A stretch of 64,000 nt of DNA from Lepraria neglecta (lineage: Eukaryota > Ascomycota > Lecanoromycetes > Lecanorales > Stereocaulaceae), in contig CM065651.1 in the NCBI GenBank assembly GCA_033220425.1, forward strand, positions 1,922,001 through 1,986,000, in the 5' to 3' direction. Shown piece after piece: positions 10,546 to 22,592 of this stretch. The position numbers and the translations under genes are program-made. Positions within the stretch are counted from its first letter, which is position 1. Each line of letters opens with the position of its first letter. The notes under the pieces were generated by a model, which was not told where the DNA came from, did not search any database, and worked only from the letters and a program-made list of their open reading frames with translations.

Positions 10546-11073
10546 AACCCCTCAACCGGCCAGCCTTGTAGGGCTGCCGCCCGGAATTATCGATATTTCT
10601 GCTCCGGGGTACAACGCTAGGGCTCTCCCAGGGGCGCCGGCGGCGAAAATTTGCAGAGCTCTACAATTCACCAACCAGGCAAATTTCGACAAATCTTTGG
10701 GTACCAGCCCTTTAGAGACGTACAAAATCCACAATTCTATACGCAAAATATATTGTCAAACTTCGTATCTGTGGAGTTAGAGTAAGGTGAACGGTTGGGG
10801 GGTTTGGACGGTTGGAGGGTTCTATTCTCACACGCGCTAGGAGCGCGTATATTTCTAGCCTTTGGCATCAATGTTCTACGGGAATAAGCCATGCTCATAT
10901 GACTGGTCAATGGGATCGGTTGACACGTACGACTACCGAAATGCAGTTGGGAAGGCTTATTGACTCCTACGTCTAACCGAATTTTCACATGCAATGGCCA
11001 TCTAAGCCAATATAGGTTCCAAAGCTCGCCCATACTCTCCACAACCTCGAAACTCCCTAGACTTTCAGGCAAG

Positions 11074-11991
11074 ATGGAAGCCACCCCTCTCGCCTCCCTC
11101 TCCCTAACACACGTCCACTATGTACGCCCCGCCCTTCCTCACTCGTCTTTGCCCCCTCCCTCCACTCACAGCCTCCACAGAACCCCGACGACCCAATATC
11201 TTACCTTTGCGCCTGGCTCGCTCTCGTCCCCCAAGCTCTCTGCGTGATCTACGTGACCCTAATATGGTCGACACGCGAAGTCGAGATCGTCCTCATGTTT
11301 GCGGGGCAAATGGGATGCGAGGCGCTGAACTTTCTGCTGAAGAGGTTGATTAAGGAGGAGAGGCCGAAGCGTACGTTTGACTTCCCTCCATATTGCCATC
11401 GTTCCGCAATACAAAAGATTTTACACGATGGCTTTCAGAGTACGCGCGGAGACGCATTGGGGCTAACTGAGCGATATAGAAATGAACGGCAAAGGCTACG
11501 GCATGCCCTCCTCCCACGCGCAATTCCTATCCTACTTCGCCCTCTCCCTCTCCCTCTTCCTCCTCCTACGGCATAAGCCTCCTCCCCCCTCCCAATCCTC
11601 TTCTCACTCCCGCCCATATTCCCACACACCCCTAAATCTCCCTCAAAAGCTCTTCCTCTCCTTCTCCACCTTCGTTCTCGCCGCAGCCGTGGCCGCAAGC
11701 AGGATATACTTGAATTACCATACCCCGACGCAGGTTGCTGTAGGGTGCATGGCAGGCGTCGTAAGCGGGGCGATGTGGTTTGCGGTGACGGAGGTGCTGA
11801 GGAGGGAGGGATGGGTAGAGTGGGGAGTGGACAGTTGGGTGGGAAGAATGGGTAGGTGGAGGGATTTGGTTGTTGAGGAGGATTTGGCGGAGGCGGGGTG
11901 GAGGGTTTGGGAGGAGAGGCGGATTAGGAGATTAGCGCAGAGGGAGGGGAAGCGGAGTATGAATGGGGTTGAGAAGAAAAAACGGCGATGA
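11074..11991 (+). CDS. CAX4: Dolichyl-diphosphate phosphatase (PAP2 family)
   Basis: ER membrane enzyme that removes phosphate from dolichyl diphosphate released in N-glycosylation, so the lipid carrier is recycled. Exons 11074-11121, 11181-11370 and 11480-11991; introns of 59 and 109 bp; 249 residues. The splice junctions restore ERPKQMNGKGYGMPSSH, the family's first two phosphatase motifs (KxxxxxxRP as KRLIKEERP, then PSSH). The third motif is SRIYLNYHTPTQV with the catalytic His. Hydrophobic stretches around residues 32-60 and 120-200 are membrane segments. The N-terminus MEATPLASLSLTHVHY is the expected fungal start. The C-terminal tail is highly charged (Arg/Lys/Glu) and longer than catalytic needs. 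Intact. Confidence 0.9.
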
Positions 11992-12510
11992 CAAGTATGC
12001 ATGGAAAGGCAAGACTGCTATAGGATGCACCGCTAAGGTGTCTGAGCCTGAGCGGGATTCAGAAGTCAATGAAACTACCGACACAGACTTGGGCCTGTCT
12101 AAGGGTGACGATGAGAAGTCGAAGTTGAACAGTATCTGCCGAGATACGGATATACATTACTAGTTTCATAGTTCGTCGATGCATACAGGGCTTATAGCGC
12201 TACTAGAGAGCAGTAATCTTTCAAAGCCAAAGCCGTTATGCGTAAAGTCGTCCAGAACAACGCAAATCACAGCCTTCAAATCCTCCGTTTTCGTCTAAAC
12301 CTTGCTCGCCATGCGAATTGTATAGGTAAGCTCTTGCTCAATTTGCAACACATGTGCAATACCGTGCTCAGAATCCATTTTGGTCGCGTCGAAGATGCTC
12401 TATTCGCCCTCGGACTCTCAATCTGCTGGGATAAAGCCTGTCGAGACGGTGTGGATATCCGATCACTCTAATGCCAGTATTCCGAAGTTCATTTTGGTCT
12501 ACGTAGGTTT
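11992..12510. other. Intergenic between convergent CAX4 and CRT10
   Basis: About 520 bp holding the two 3' ends. No frame with protein character was found. Confidence 0.5.
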
Positions 12511-14981
12511 TCAGACCACTAGCATCTCTTCTCCCTCGTTCGGGCGGGAAATCTCATAGCTCAAGACGGTATGATCACAATACACCATCATCAGGCGAAA
12601 TCTTCTCGAAGCACCATTCGCAACACGAGGTCCCGCAACAGCACCTTCAGAAGCGCCCATGGTGCTTCCAGCATCAGGTTTGGTCTCATGTCCCTGTATC
12701 GGACCAATTGCTATTCCCATCAGTGGCTTCTTCGGACGCAGTCCCTGCTCCTCTTGGGACTTGAATGGCAGGATGCAATCAATCTTGTACCCTGATTGCT
12801 TCTGCGACTGCCATCTCGTCATCGTCAAGATGCCGACACGTCCAGCCTGATTACCAATTGCCACAACCCCAAGTTCGGGTATCTGCAATGTCATGTTTAA
12901 GCGTTCTATTCTGCAGAGATAGTGAAGTCCTGGAGGGATCCTTTGGTGGATGGCTTGTTGGCAAATTACCTGGCTGTAGGATTCTTTTGGTTTGTCCGTG
13001 CTGTCATGATCGTAGGAAAGGTCTCGGAATAGATGTATGTCCATCTCGCTTGTTTGCAGTAGATTGAACGGAAGTTTGATCCGTTTGGGTGGCGCTGGAG
13101 CGCGCAATTTGGATATCTCTTCGTCAGTGCCCTTTTGCTGAGCGGCTCTTTGGCGCGTCAAGGGTGCTTCTGTTGGGACACCTAGGGTCGTAAGCTGAAA
13201 CCCATGATGCTGATCCGCGGAGGTAGAACAGTATTAAGACTTACGGACGTGGGTGAAAGAGGAAAATGTGACTGGATTTGCCACTGTCAATTGATTAGCT
13301 TGAAATTGGAATTGGACGTCCAGATGACGACGTACATTCGGTTGCTTGGTCTGTATACGCTGGATCATCCGGATCTTCACTGTCCGACTCATCCATAGTT
13401 GTAAAATGTTCGTCAGTATCGTTTCCCTGTTCATCCTCATCTTGTGCAAGGACCTGACTTGTAGACATTGTATTGTCATGATCCGGATCGTCAGATTCCT
13501 CGAGAGCATCTTCATCGAAATCGTCGTCGATCTCGTCGACCTCGAAAACATCGTCCATGTCCTCATCCGATGCAGGAGCAGGGTGCAGAACAGCTGCCTC
13601 AGCTGAAAGGGTGGGACCTGGCACTGCACCAAAATTTGAAAAGCCAGGATGCCATTGGGAGTTATCTGCTACTAACTGAGAGCCTTCCGAGATGTCCACG
13701 ATTGTATGATTATCATCGGTTTGGCCTTTGCAGCCGAATGTCTCGATCTGACCTTCAGTGCATCGAGATGCCTTAGGATCCAAGCAAGCAACTCCCCAGC
13801 CCACCGTGCCTGATGTTCTTAGTTCAACCTTGGATATTTTGACGCTGGGAATCGTACTACAGTGCAAACCCCCTCCCTTTTCCAAAATAGCTTTCCCATT
13901 CCAAACATCCCATACACATGTGTTTCCTTTGATGTCTGTGCTGGCCAGGTAAGTGCCTTCATCAAGACGGTCCGAACTATAGAAAGAGATGTTAGGTATG
14001 TTCTCCTTGTGGTGAGCGAGAACAATTTTGAAGTCTCTGGACCGTTGTCTCAATGCATTTGTAGCTGCGGATTGCCAGTAGTCCGGAACCCAAATAGGAT
14101 CAAGCTCAGAGAAGCCAGCCTTGATGTGCGCTAGTTTTTCGGATATCTCGGCTTCGCGTGGGTCTCGAGGGCCACCTAAGGAGAAGGCAAAAACACAGAT
14201 TTTTGTCGTGTTCGAGCTCACAGCAAGGAGACGCTGGGTTTTGTGCGTTGCAAGGCCCCAAGCACTTTGTCCCACATTGTGCAGAAACCATGGCTCAACA
14301 ACAGGCGAATATAATAGATCTGGGTTTTCGCCGTCTTGAAGGAAGTGATTTCTTCCTTTCCCAAAGCGTGATTTTCCTGAAAACACAGGTACTGCCTGGT
14401 TGGGGGTAATTCTTTTCTTGGCTTTCTCGATAGCAAGGTCGATAGATCGTATCGTGTAAGCTACAACATCCCCATCGTCGCAGGAAGCAATGAGGACCTC
14501 TTCGCTACCAATATCTCCAACGATAAGATGGTTGACGGCATGTGGAGAACTGGGATCATTGTACCCTGTCAATCCCGGCCTGCTGATGGGGAGGTCGAGA
14601 ATTAATTCAGGCTTGCTGGGCAACTTCTGGCTGGGAAACTGTGGTTTGAAGACATAGACTTTATCGACGTAAGCGATGAAGAGCAGATTGCAGTATTGAG
14701 ACAAAGCTGTCTTGAAAAAAGGTCGAAGGTTAGATCATTGCCCCTATTCGAGAAAGGATGGCAGCAAATGCAGCCTACCAAGTTGTTGCGCCACCATGCA
14801 ACGCTTGGTGTCTCATCTTCCTCTTTACTTTCGACTGTAAGTCACCAGCGTTGTGGTAGAGCATGTTTCAACTCACCTAGGATACTGAAAACCATTAGTA
14901 TCGTTCTTGTCTACGCATATCTGTATTACTCACCCTGGCCTGGCCATCTTGATGGGAACATGGTACGACTCTCAGCGCCAT
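12511..14981 (-). CDS. CRT10: CRT10-domain WD40-like protein
   Basis: Homologue of yeast Crt10, a WD40-like protein linked to transcriptional control of ribonucleotide reductase genes; the molecular role is poorly known. Deduced exons: 14981-14934, 14884-14877 (8 nt), 14827-14779, 14710-13336, 13283-13245 and 13181-12511, giving 729 residues. All introns are GT-AG and the frame closes exactly. The N-terminus becomes MALRVVPCSHQDGQARYPSK, then WWRNNLTALSQYCNLLFIAY, the family hallmark. Beta-propeller-like repeats follow (LLAVSSNTTKICVFAFSL, YLASTDIKGNTCVWDVWNGK). Residues about 410-485 are a very acidic, disordered insert. The 8-nt exon and the unusual acceptor at 14828 are the least certain parts. 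Confidence 0.83.
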
Positions 14982-15302
14982 AAAGGCAGGCTTTATGGTT
15001 TAGCTCTGGCACGTAGTGATAAGAGCCGTCTTCTAGAGAAGCTCTTTCAAGGCGAGCGTAGATCATGGTCATGAACAGTATGTTGAGGACATGAAATATG
15101 TCAAGTGGCAGTAGAATGGAGCTAGGTGGGATTTCCCGAGGTTTAGCCAGCCTATTGATAACGATTTTTCAACGGCTCTCAACTGAAATCTCGCTCTACG
15201 AAACACCTACGACTGCGATCCTAGAATCCTCAAGTTGAAAATTTTTACAATCCTAGTCTGGCGACCCTCAGATCTCTCCTTCAGAGAAGCGTGACAGCAA
15301 AC
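14982..15302. promoter_or_regulatory. Divergent promoter region CRT10/TDA3
   Basis: About 320 bp between the start codons of two divergent genes, so it must hold both promoters. No specific binding site was recognised. Confidence 0.4.
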
Positions 15303-16624
15303 ATGACGGGCAATACTGAAAAGCGCGAGATTATCATCATCGGTTCGCCACCATCGACATCACGTCCTTCTATAATCCATTCTGTTGGCACTGACGGCAT
15401 TTATATGCAGGTGGAGGTATCATTGGATGCACATCAGCCTATTTCCTAACGCGACATCCATCCTACGATCCGTCAAAACATAAGATCACCCTTCTCGAGG
15501 CCTCCAAGATTGCAGGAGGCGCATCTGGGAAAGCAGGAGGACTTTTGGCCCTATGGGCATACCCAAGCAATATCGTTCCCCTTAGCTACAAGCTACATGC
15601 TGAGCTCGCGGCCGATCATGGCGGAGAATCACGATGGGGATACAGGAGAATACACTGTGGGCAACTGAGTGCGAAAGGGCGCGTACTGGATCAAGAAAAA
15701 GCTCAGGAGGGGAAACCCAGCAATGGCGAATCGGTCTCGTTGGGGAAGAGAGATAAAGCAGCCCTAGGCAAGCTGACCGTTGCTGGCCTACCAAAGGATT
15801 TGGATTGGGTGGCGGCGGAGAGCGCAAAGAGTTATTATGAGATGGGGACACCGGACAACACCGCTCAGGTCCACCCATACCAATTTACAACATCTATGGC
15901 TGAGCTGGCAGAAGAGAAAGGCGCCAAGATCATTCTGGGCTTCGTATCAAATATTGAGAGATCAGGTGGTGCGGTCAAATCAGTTACATATCAAGACAAA
16001 GAGACCTCAGTGACCCATACCATACCAGCGACAGACGTTATAATTTCAGCAGGACCTTGGACGAGGTCTGTATATCCACCAGCACCTATATCAGCCATGA
16101 GGGCACACAGCGTCACCATAAAATCCAAAACTGCCATCTCCGCATATGCTTTATTTACCGAGATCAGCCTACCACCGAATTTTGGACGTACAGATACATT
16201 TGTGAAGTCAAAACGTTTGCACTCGAAAGAAGTTACGCCGGAAATCTACGCAAGGCCAGGAGATGAAGTATACGCATGCGGCGAAGGAGATACACTGGTG
16301 CCACTCCCAAAGACTACAGCAGACGTAGAGACAGACCAGTCTCGGTGCCAAGATATCATTGGCTACGTTTCATCAATTTCGGACGAGCTTCGGGATGGAG
16401 AGGTGACGGCGAGGCAGGCTTGCTACCTGCCTAATGTTCAAGCTGCCAGCGGCGGTCCGTTGATTGGTGAGACTGGAGTCAAAGGACTGCTGATCGCTGC
16501 TGGTCACACATGCTGGGGCATACAAAATGGGCCAGGGACTGGCAAGCTAATATCTGAATTTGTGTTTGATGGCAAAGCAAAGAGCGCTAATATTGGGAGC
16601 CTTGACCCTCGGAGAATACTATAA
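15303..16624 (+). CDS. TDA3: FAD-dependent oxidoreductase, TDA3-like
   Basis: DAO-type flavoprotein; yeast Tda3 is a putative oxidoreductase linked to late-endosome traffic. Exon 1 is 15303-15342, then a 68 bp GT-AG intron, then exon 2 is 15411-16624; 417 residues. The splice restores the dinucleotide-binding GGGIIG loop right at the N-terminus (IIIIGGGIIGCTSAYFLTRH), followed by the family segment GGASGKAGGLLALWAYP. The C-terminal GLLIAAGHTCWGIQNGPGTG is the second FAD-contacting motif. Length and motif order match fungal Tda3 proteins. Substrate unknown. Intact, divergent from CRT10. Confidence 0.87.
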
Positions 16625-16994
16625 GGGTAAAGTCCCACATAAGAGTGCTAATGAATAGCTTGTAAATATACAAAATTAAGTGTTCTTGTGATCTGAAACC
16701 CTTTAATGTGTAGTTTGTAGGGGCAAATGCCCGGTCAGTTGCTTGATGCCTAATTCCGGGCGACTCGTCATTGTGCATTGCCCCGCTGAACACCCCTCTA
16801 AAACGCGGCCGTGTCCTGGCATTTAACCCAAAGAAAATCCAACATCCAGCTTCACTTACCTGCAATTTGCACCAATAGTAGCTTTTTAAAGCTCTGAAAT
16901 AACCTCTGGGTGTGGCTTCCTACCATAAAACAAGCTCCTGCTCCGGCTAAACCCCGCAATCAACAGCCACGAATGACTTTAGGCAGGTGACAAT

Positions 16995-19826
16995 ATGGCA
17001 GCCACACAGGGGCCGCCACCAAAGTCTCCAGCTTCTCCTGCGGCTTCATTCTTCGACATTTCCGATGATGAGGAGGGAGAATACAATAAAATCATGCATA
17101 GCAGCTCAGGTCGTGGAGTGAAACTGCTGTTTTCCAAGAGCAAGGTACCGCCCGAATGGTGATATGTTTGGGACTTTACCCCAGCTAACTGCTGAAAATG
17201 CAGGTTTACATCCATCCTACACCCTCTTCGAAGGATAACATCCCCGGTTTCATTGCCCTCATTCAGCAGAAAAGCCCCGCATCCGATGCTCGCCCTACAA
17301 CGTCCTCCTCCACATCCTCAAGACGAGAGAAAGCCACCTCATACCTCCTAGCATGGCTCCCCGAATCCTCTCTCGGTGATTCCTACGAGTCCTATGTCAA
17401 AGTCGAGCTCTCAGACGCCTTATCGCCCCCAAAACAATCACCACTCGTCCCGCAACCACCCACCACTACAACCCATACTAGCTCAATAGGCACCTACGCA
17501 TTCGCAGTGCCGGTCAGCGAAATTTACTCTCTACTCATCAGACCGCCAAGTCTGGGCTGGTGGTTTGGAAGCGTCGTCATCAATACGCGCGCAGGCAACA
17601 GCTGTCCGGCTCTTTTCTTCCACGACGACGAATGCCAGTCTACCATTCTACAAAAGAAGAAACTTGTACGGGAAACTTTCGACCCATTTGGTGAAGGGGG
17701 AGGGACATTCTGGGGCGGAGATGAGGTGCTAAGATGGTTAAAACACTATGTAACGGTGGAAAGGTCTGGTGCGGATCCCTCGGTTTACCTTATTGAACCG
17801 TCTGCAGAGGATAAGCTTGGCTTTGGTGGTGGGAAACAGTCCACATCCAACAGTCCAAAATTGGGGGCCAAAGCTGCAGGACCAATGGCGATTGGGGGTT
17901 CGAGCCCGTCGAATAGTAGTCGAGATGCGGGGATGGACCCGGTTACGAAGGCATTGAAGCAGGCTAGGTGGAGCTTTTTGGAGAAGATGAGTGAGTACTT
18001 CTCACGGAAATTTTTACATTTCGGCCCTCCAGCTTGACTCAAAAGACATATTTGGCGGGCAATTTCCTACTCTTTGTACCCTAAATTCGTCTTATACCCA
18101 AGTTCACTGTTTGAGTCATGGGCTAATTCCGCAATCTCAGGCCAAGTTACCAATTTTACAAGACGGACTGCTGAAAATATTGTGGAAAACCCGAAGATTC
18201 CGCCACAAGTGAGGCGCCTGATGAAGAATCCTGAAGTTCAGACGCTACAAGATGAATTCGACAGTGCAAGGGTATACTTGGCGAGGTGGGCAATGGGAAT
18301 TGCAGAACAGAGTGAGAGAGAGAGAAGTCAACGGATCTTCACTGCGCAGGATGTCTTGGAACTCGAGGACACAGACGTTGGAGAGTTCGAACTACTCGAT
18401 ATGGAAGCTGGGAACATGTCCCTGACAGAGATGAGGAAACCTGTCTCGATAAAAGAGTGGAACGGCTTCTTTGATGCCCTGACTGGCCGACTGCAGGTCA
18501 CAGCAGACGAAGTAAAGCAAAGGATATTCTTCGGTGGGCTCAATCCCTCAGACAGCGTTCGGAAAGAAGCGTGGTTATTCTTGCTAGGGGTCTACGACTG
18601 GGGCAGCACAGCAGACGAGAGGAGAGCCGTCATGAACAGCAAGAGGGACGAGTTCGTGAGACTGAAGGGCGCATGGTGGGAGCGGATGGTAGACGGTAGT
18701 GGCAATAACGAAGAAACTGAGTGGTGGAAGGAGCAGAAAGGCAGGATAGGTACATCTTTCCATTCTTCATAAGTCGCCAGGCAGAATGAGGCTGACATAT
18801 CCCATTGCTGGGAATACGGCATATAGAGAAAGACGTCCACCGCACCGACCGTCACATACCTCTCTTTGAGGGCGAGGACATACCGCATCCTGATCCAGAT
18901 TCGCCGTTCGCAGAAACCGGAACCAACGTCCATCTTGAACAGATGAAGGATATGTTACTCACTTACAACGAGTACAATCGTGATCTAGGCTATGTTCAAG
19001 GCATGAGCGATCTTTTGGCGCCCATCTACGCTGTTGAACAAGATGATACGGTAGCATTCTGGGGCTTCGTTGGCTTTATGAACCGAATGGTAAGCCTCTA
19101 CTGGTAGGGGCCCTGGCTTTTCCCCATAGCTAAACAGCCTCTCTCTAGGAGCGAAACTTCCTTCGCGACCAATCTGGCATGCGTACCCAACTCCTTACTC
19201 TCGACCACCTTGTCCAACTCATGGATCCAACTCTCTACCTCCACCTCCAATCCGCTGACTCCACCAACTTCTTTTTCTTCTTCCGCATGCTGCTTGTCTG
19301 GTACAAGCGCGAATTCGAATGGGCAGATGTCCTTCGCTTATGGGAATCACTTTGGACCGACTATCTGAGCAGCAACTTTCACCTTTTCATTGCATTAGCG
19401 ATATTGGAAAAGCACCGGGATGTCATCATGGAGCATTTAAAGCATTTTGATGAGGTGTTGAAGTACGTCAACGAGCTCTCGAACACGATCGATCTCCCCT
19501 CCACCCTCCTCCGCGCTCAAGCCCTGTTCCGGCGATTTCAACGCACTGTCGAGGCCGTTGACAAGCGAAATAACTTTCCGGAGGCCCCGGTCCGCCAACG
19601 AAAGCCTGCGGATGGGAAACAGTCCGCTTCCCCTGCCAAACCAAGCAGCTCAGGAGCAGCGACTGGCACTGATCGACGGCGTCCAACCAGCATTTCTGGC
19701 GACAATGATGGGGCAAAAGCCAAAGAAAAAGTCATTAGTCCGGAACTCCGCCAGCTATTGAGTAGAAAAGTAGAGGTGCTAGACAAGAAGGATGTCGCTG
19801 AGCATGGGGGTGGAGTCGGCGCATAA
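16995..19826 (+). CDS. GYP7: Rab GTPase-activating protein, GYP7 type (TBC domain)
   Basis: Stimulates GTP hydrolysis on Ypt/Rab GTPases, classically Ypt7 on vacuole and endosome membranes. Exons 16995-17144, 17204-17990, 18141-18749, 18827-19089 and 19149-19826; introns of 59, 150, 77 and 59 bp; 828 residues. The N-terminal half carries the Gyp7 lipid/PH-like region beginning KLLFSKSKVYIHPTPSSKDN. The TBC domain starts near residue 440 (ERIFF-type RQRIFFGGLNPSDSVRKEAW). The arginine finger is in IEKDVHRTD and the glutamine finger in YVQGMSDLL, so catalysis should be intact. The C-terminus (from about residue 765) is a disordered Ser/Pro-rich tail. Confidence 0.92.
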
Positions 19827-20506
19827 TGGGGGTTTGATGGGTAGGGGCCTTGGTTTGCCGGGCGTTTGGGGGGTTAGAACTCGGGTAATACAGCGATGAT
19901 GGGATGGATACATGTACTTATAGGCATTTCTTGAGGAATGAACCAGTGCGTTTAGGTCTTTTGATTCTGTATTTCCCCAAAATGCTTGCATTATGCGCCC
20001 AATTGAGTGACATACCCATTCATGGAATATGGCCGAGGGGGCCCAATGAAATTTCGCCTAGCTTGCTCGAGCCTAGTTGCTATCAGGCCTACTTACCCGT
20101 CACTCGTCCAACTCTTCACTCCTTCCTTCAATATTCCTGCATCATCCCAGCTATCGTTCTTTTGCTGGTCGAGTTTCAGAACGTCTTTCCTGACATATTT
20201 TGTCATGTTTCTGGCTTTGACACCGTTGATTTGGAGCCATTCGATGCTCTTTCTTCCAGTTCACATGTCTGTTTCACAGCTCTCTTGAACCAGCAATCCG
20301 TGTCATCCAAATTACTGTAAAGCCAGGATCCTGCCCTTGATTCGGTGTTATACCCTGTGATATCGTTATTCTCCCTCGTATGAGTCTGGAAAGTGCTCGT
20401 CTGGTGCACGTCTGAGAGCTAGAGGTAATCTAATCCGAGCTCCCGTCAGGACAATTTTTACACGCCCTGCTAGTGTATCACCAATGCTTTCCATCTAAAC
20501 ATCAAC
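19827..20506. other. Intergenic, no gene seen
   Basis: About 680 bp between GYP7 and the HET-domain remnant. Frames are short and lack family character. Confidence 0.5.
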
Positions 20507-22364
20507 ATGAACAGTTTCAACGCTAGTTTCAGATATGGTTCAAGGCTGGCAAATCGCCAGATCCGTCTACTGCACGTCAAGTCCGGGCCACATCCTGATT
20601 CCATCGAAATCGAGCTATCAAGCTCCTCGTTGGACAGCGAAACACAATATTGTGCGCTGTCATACGTATGGAGAGACGCAAATGCCACGAAAGAAGTCCT
20701 ATGGGATGGCCAGCTGATACGTATTAGGGAAGGTCTCTTCGGTGCCCTCGGGCAACATCTTGCCACCGAGCCTGAGCAGCTGCTTTGGGCAGATGCTTTA
20801 TGCATCAACCAACAAGACGATGAGGAGAAGACAGCGCAGGTGAAGATGATGGGTCAGATCTATCGCGCGGCGGTTACGACAGTTGTATGGCTGGGGTCTG
20901 AATGCGAAGGCGATGCTCGGGCCGTGAGACTCCTCGTGGAGGTCTGGCAGAAATTCCCTACGGAATAAATGGACAGACGTTCTGGAGCTATGCCTTCCTC
21001 CGTGGATGCTACCTTCGACTCCGAGAAATCTGGTCTTCCGGACGCTTACTCAGAGGAATGGGATTCTGTCTGGAATTTTTTACAAGAGCCACGGTTCACG
21101 AGGGCTTGGTGGGTCCAAGAATCTGTCCTTTCCGAAAGGGTGGTCATACTCTGCGGCAAGTTAGTTATACCTAGCCCCGTGGTGTTATTATTTGGAATTA
21201 TTATCACACAATACCAGCCTTTTCTAAAAGCCTTTGGGCATTACCACCTCCGTCACAGTGCTCGAGGGTACAAAATAAGTCAATTTGGGTGCAGGGAATC
21301 CTTCGTGGAAGGTACGAGAAGTGTGGCCCGTTGGACTTTGTAGCTACTCTGATCTGGACTCAAGGTCTTGCAGCCACGGATTTGAGAGATAGATACTTCG
21401 CTTACGCGGGTCTAGCCTCCGGTGTTGATCCGAACTTGGTTGGTTACTCAAAAGACTTCCGTCAGGCCAGTCTTGAATTCAGCCGAATGATACTAGTCCA
21501 TGGTAGCAATATACGCGGTCTCGACATGTTGGCCTTTGCCGTGAATCCGAAGGTCGTGGAGCTGGATCTACCGTCCTGGATACCTGACCTATTGTCACCT
21601 CCAAGCAGGCAGTTTAATTTGATGTTCCCATACAGAAATCTTAATGAGATGTCAGCAGGTTCGTCCTTCGTCACCTTCAACGCCAATAATGTGAGTTTCG
21701 ATCTTGATTACACCCCTGCCTGCTAGCGTGACTGACGCTTGATCCATGATTTTAAGAGGCAAGAAATCCTGATATTGAGAAGAAATTCTTATCAAATCTC
21801 GCTATCAAGGCTGCAGAGATTAGAGGCAATTTAATTGGTATGATAAGCGCAATTGTTGACCCTGCACCCTTTCTCTACATTAGCGAAGCCGCCTTTCCGA
21901 GGGAAGACCTATATAAAGAATTCTCGAGAAATCTACCGGACTCGCTGCGGATTAAAGTCTCGTGGGTACAAGCCTGCGAGAAGCTAGCTAATGATTATCT
22001 GTCACGTTGCGAGGTTTTCTACGAGGAAGCGATTGAAGAAGCGGTCTGGAGAACTTTGATTTTCAATTTCTCCCAGCTAACGCATCAGCCTGGGACTGAT
22101 GACACTTCAGAAAGTCACGGGGCGTTTATTGAGTATGCGGAGCTGTTTCTTACTGGCACTCGACTCCTTGGAGAGCTGAGCTCCAGCCAACTGAAGAAGG
22201 AGCCAAAAGTGTCATTGAATCCCTTCATCCGACGACGGCAGATACGGGAGTTGAAGTGCCATGAAAATGCACGCGAAAAATGGACAACTCATCCTGATAG
22301 TCTGTTAGGTAGGGCATTGCGAGAACGGGATACGAGTACATCAGGTCCCCATTGGGAAGCATGA
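20507..22364 (+). pseudogene. HET-domain (heterokaryon incompatibility) protein gene, apparently broken
   Basis: HET-domain proteins act in fungal self/non-self recognition and cell-death signalling. The start contains the family signatures: IRLLHVKSG near the N-terminus, CALSYVW (about residue 48), LLWADALCINQQDDEEK (about residue 93) and the MGQIYRAA motif. Further on, LRDRYFAYAGLAS marks the usual post-HET region, and an intron near 21690-21757 joins the C-terminal part. The frame looks interrupted about twice, so it is listed as a probable pseudogene. The far C-terminus matches nothing I recognise. Confidence 0.75.
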
Positions 22365-22592
22365 TCAAAAATTCTATGCAGTCACAGAATGTTTGCGAGG
22401 AATCGATTCCCAAAGCCTCGTGGCTGGAAGTCCAGCGCCTGCTCATAATTCTAGACTTGATGGGGACAGATCCAGGTTCTAACTAGGCACTGCCGCACTT
22501 CTGGACTCCGTTGCCGGGTAGCGGACGAGAAAATTGAGCGGTCTTGTGCCTTTTCGCATGCACTGCAGACCAAATTTGACGGAGAAATTCAC

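Noticed and set aside
10221-10547. 108-codon minus-strand frame
   Set aside because: It lies inside the MITE-like element and has no protein character.
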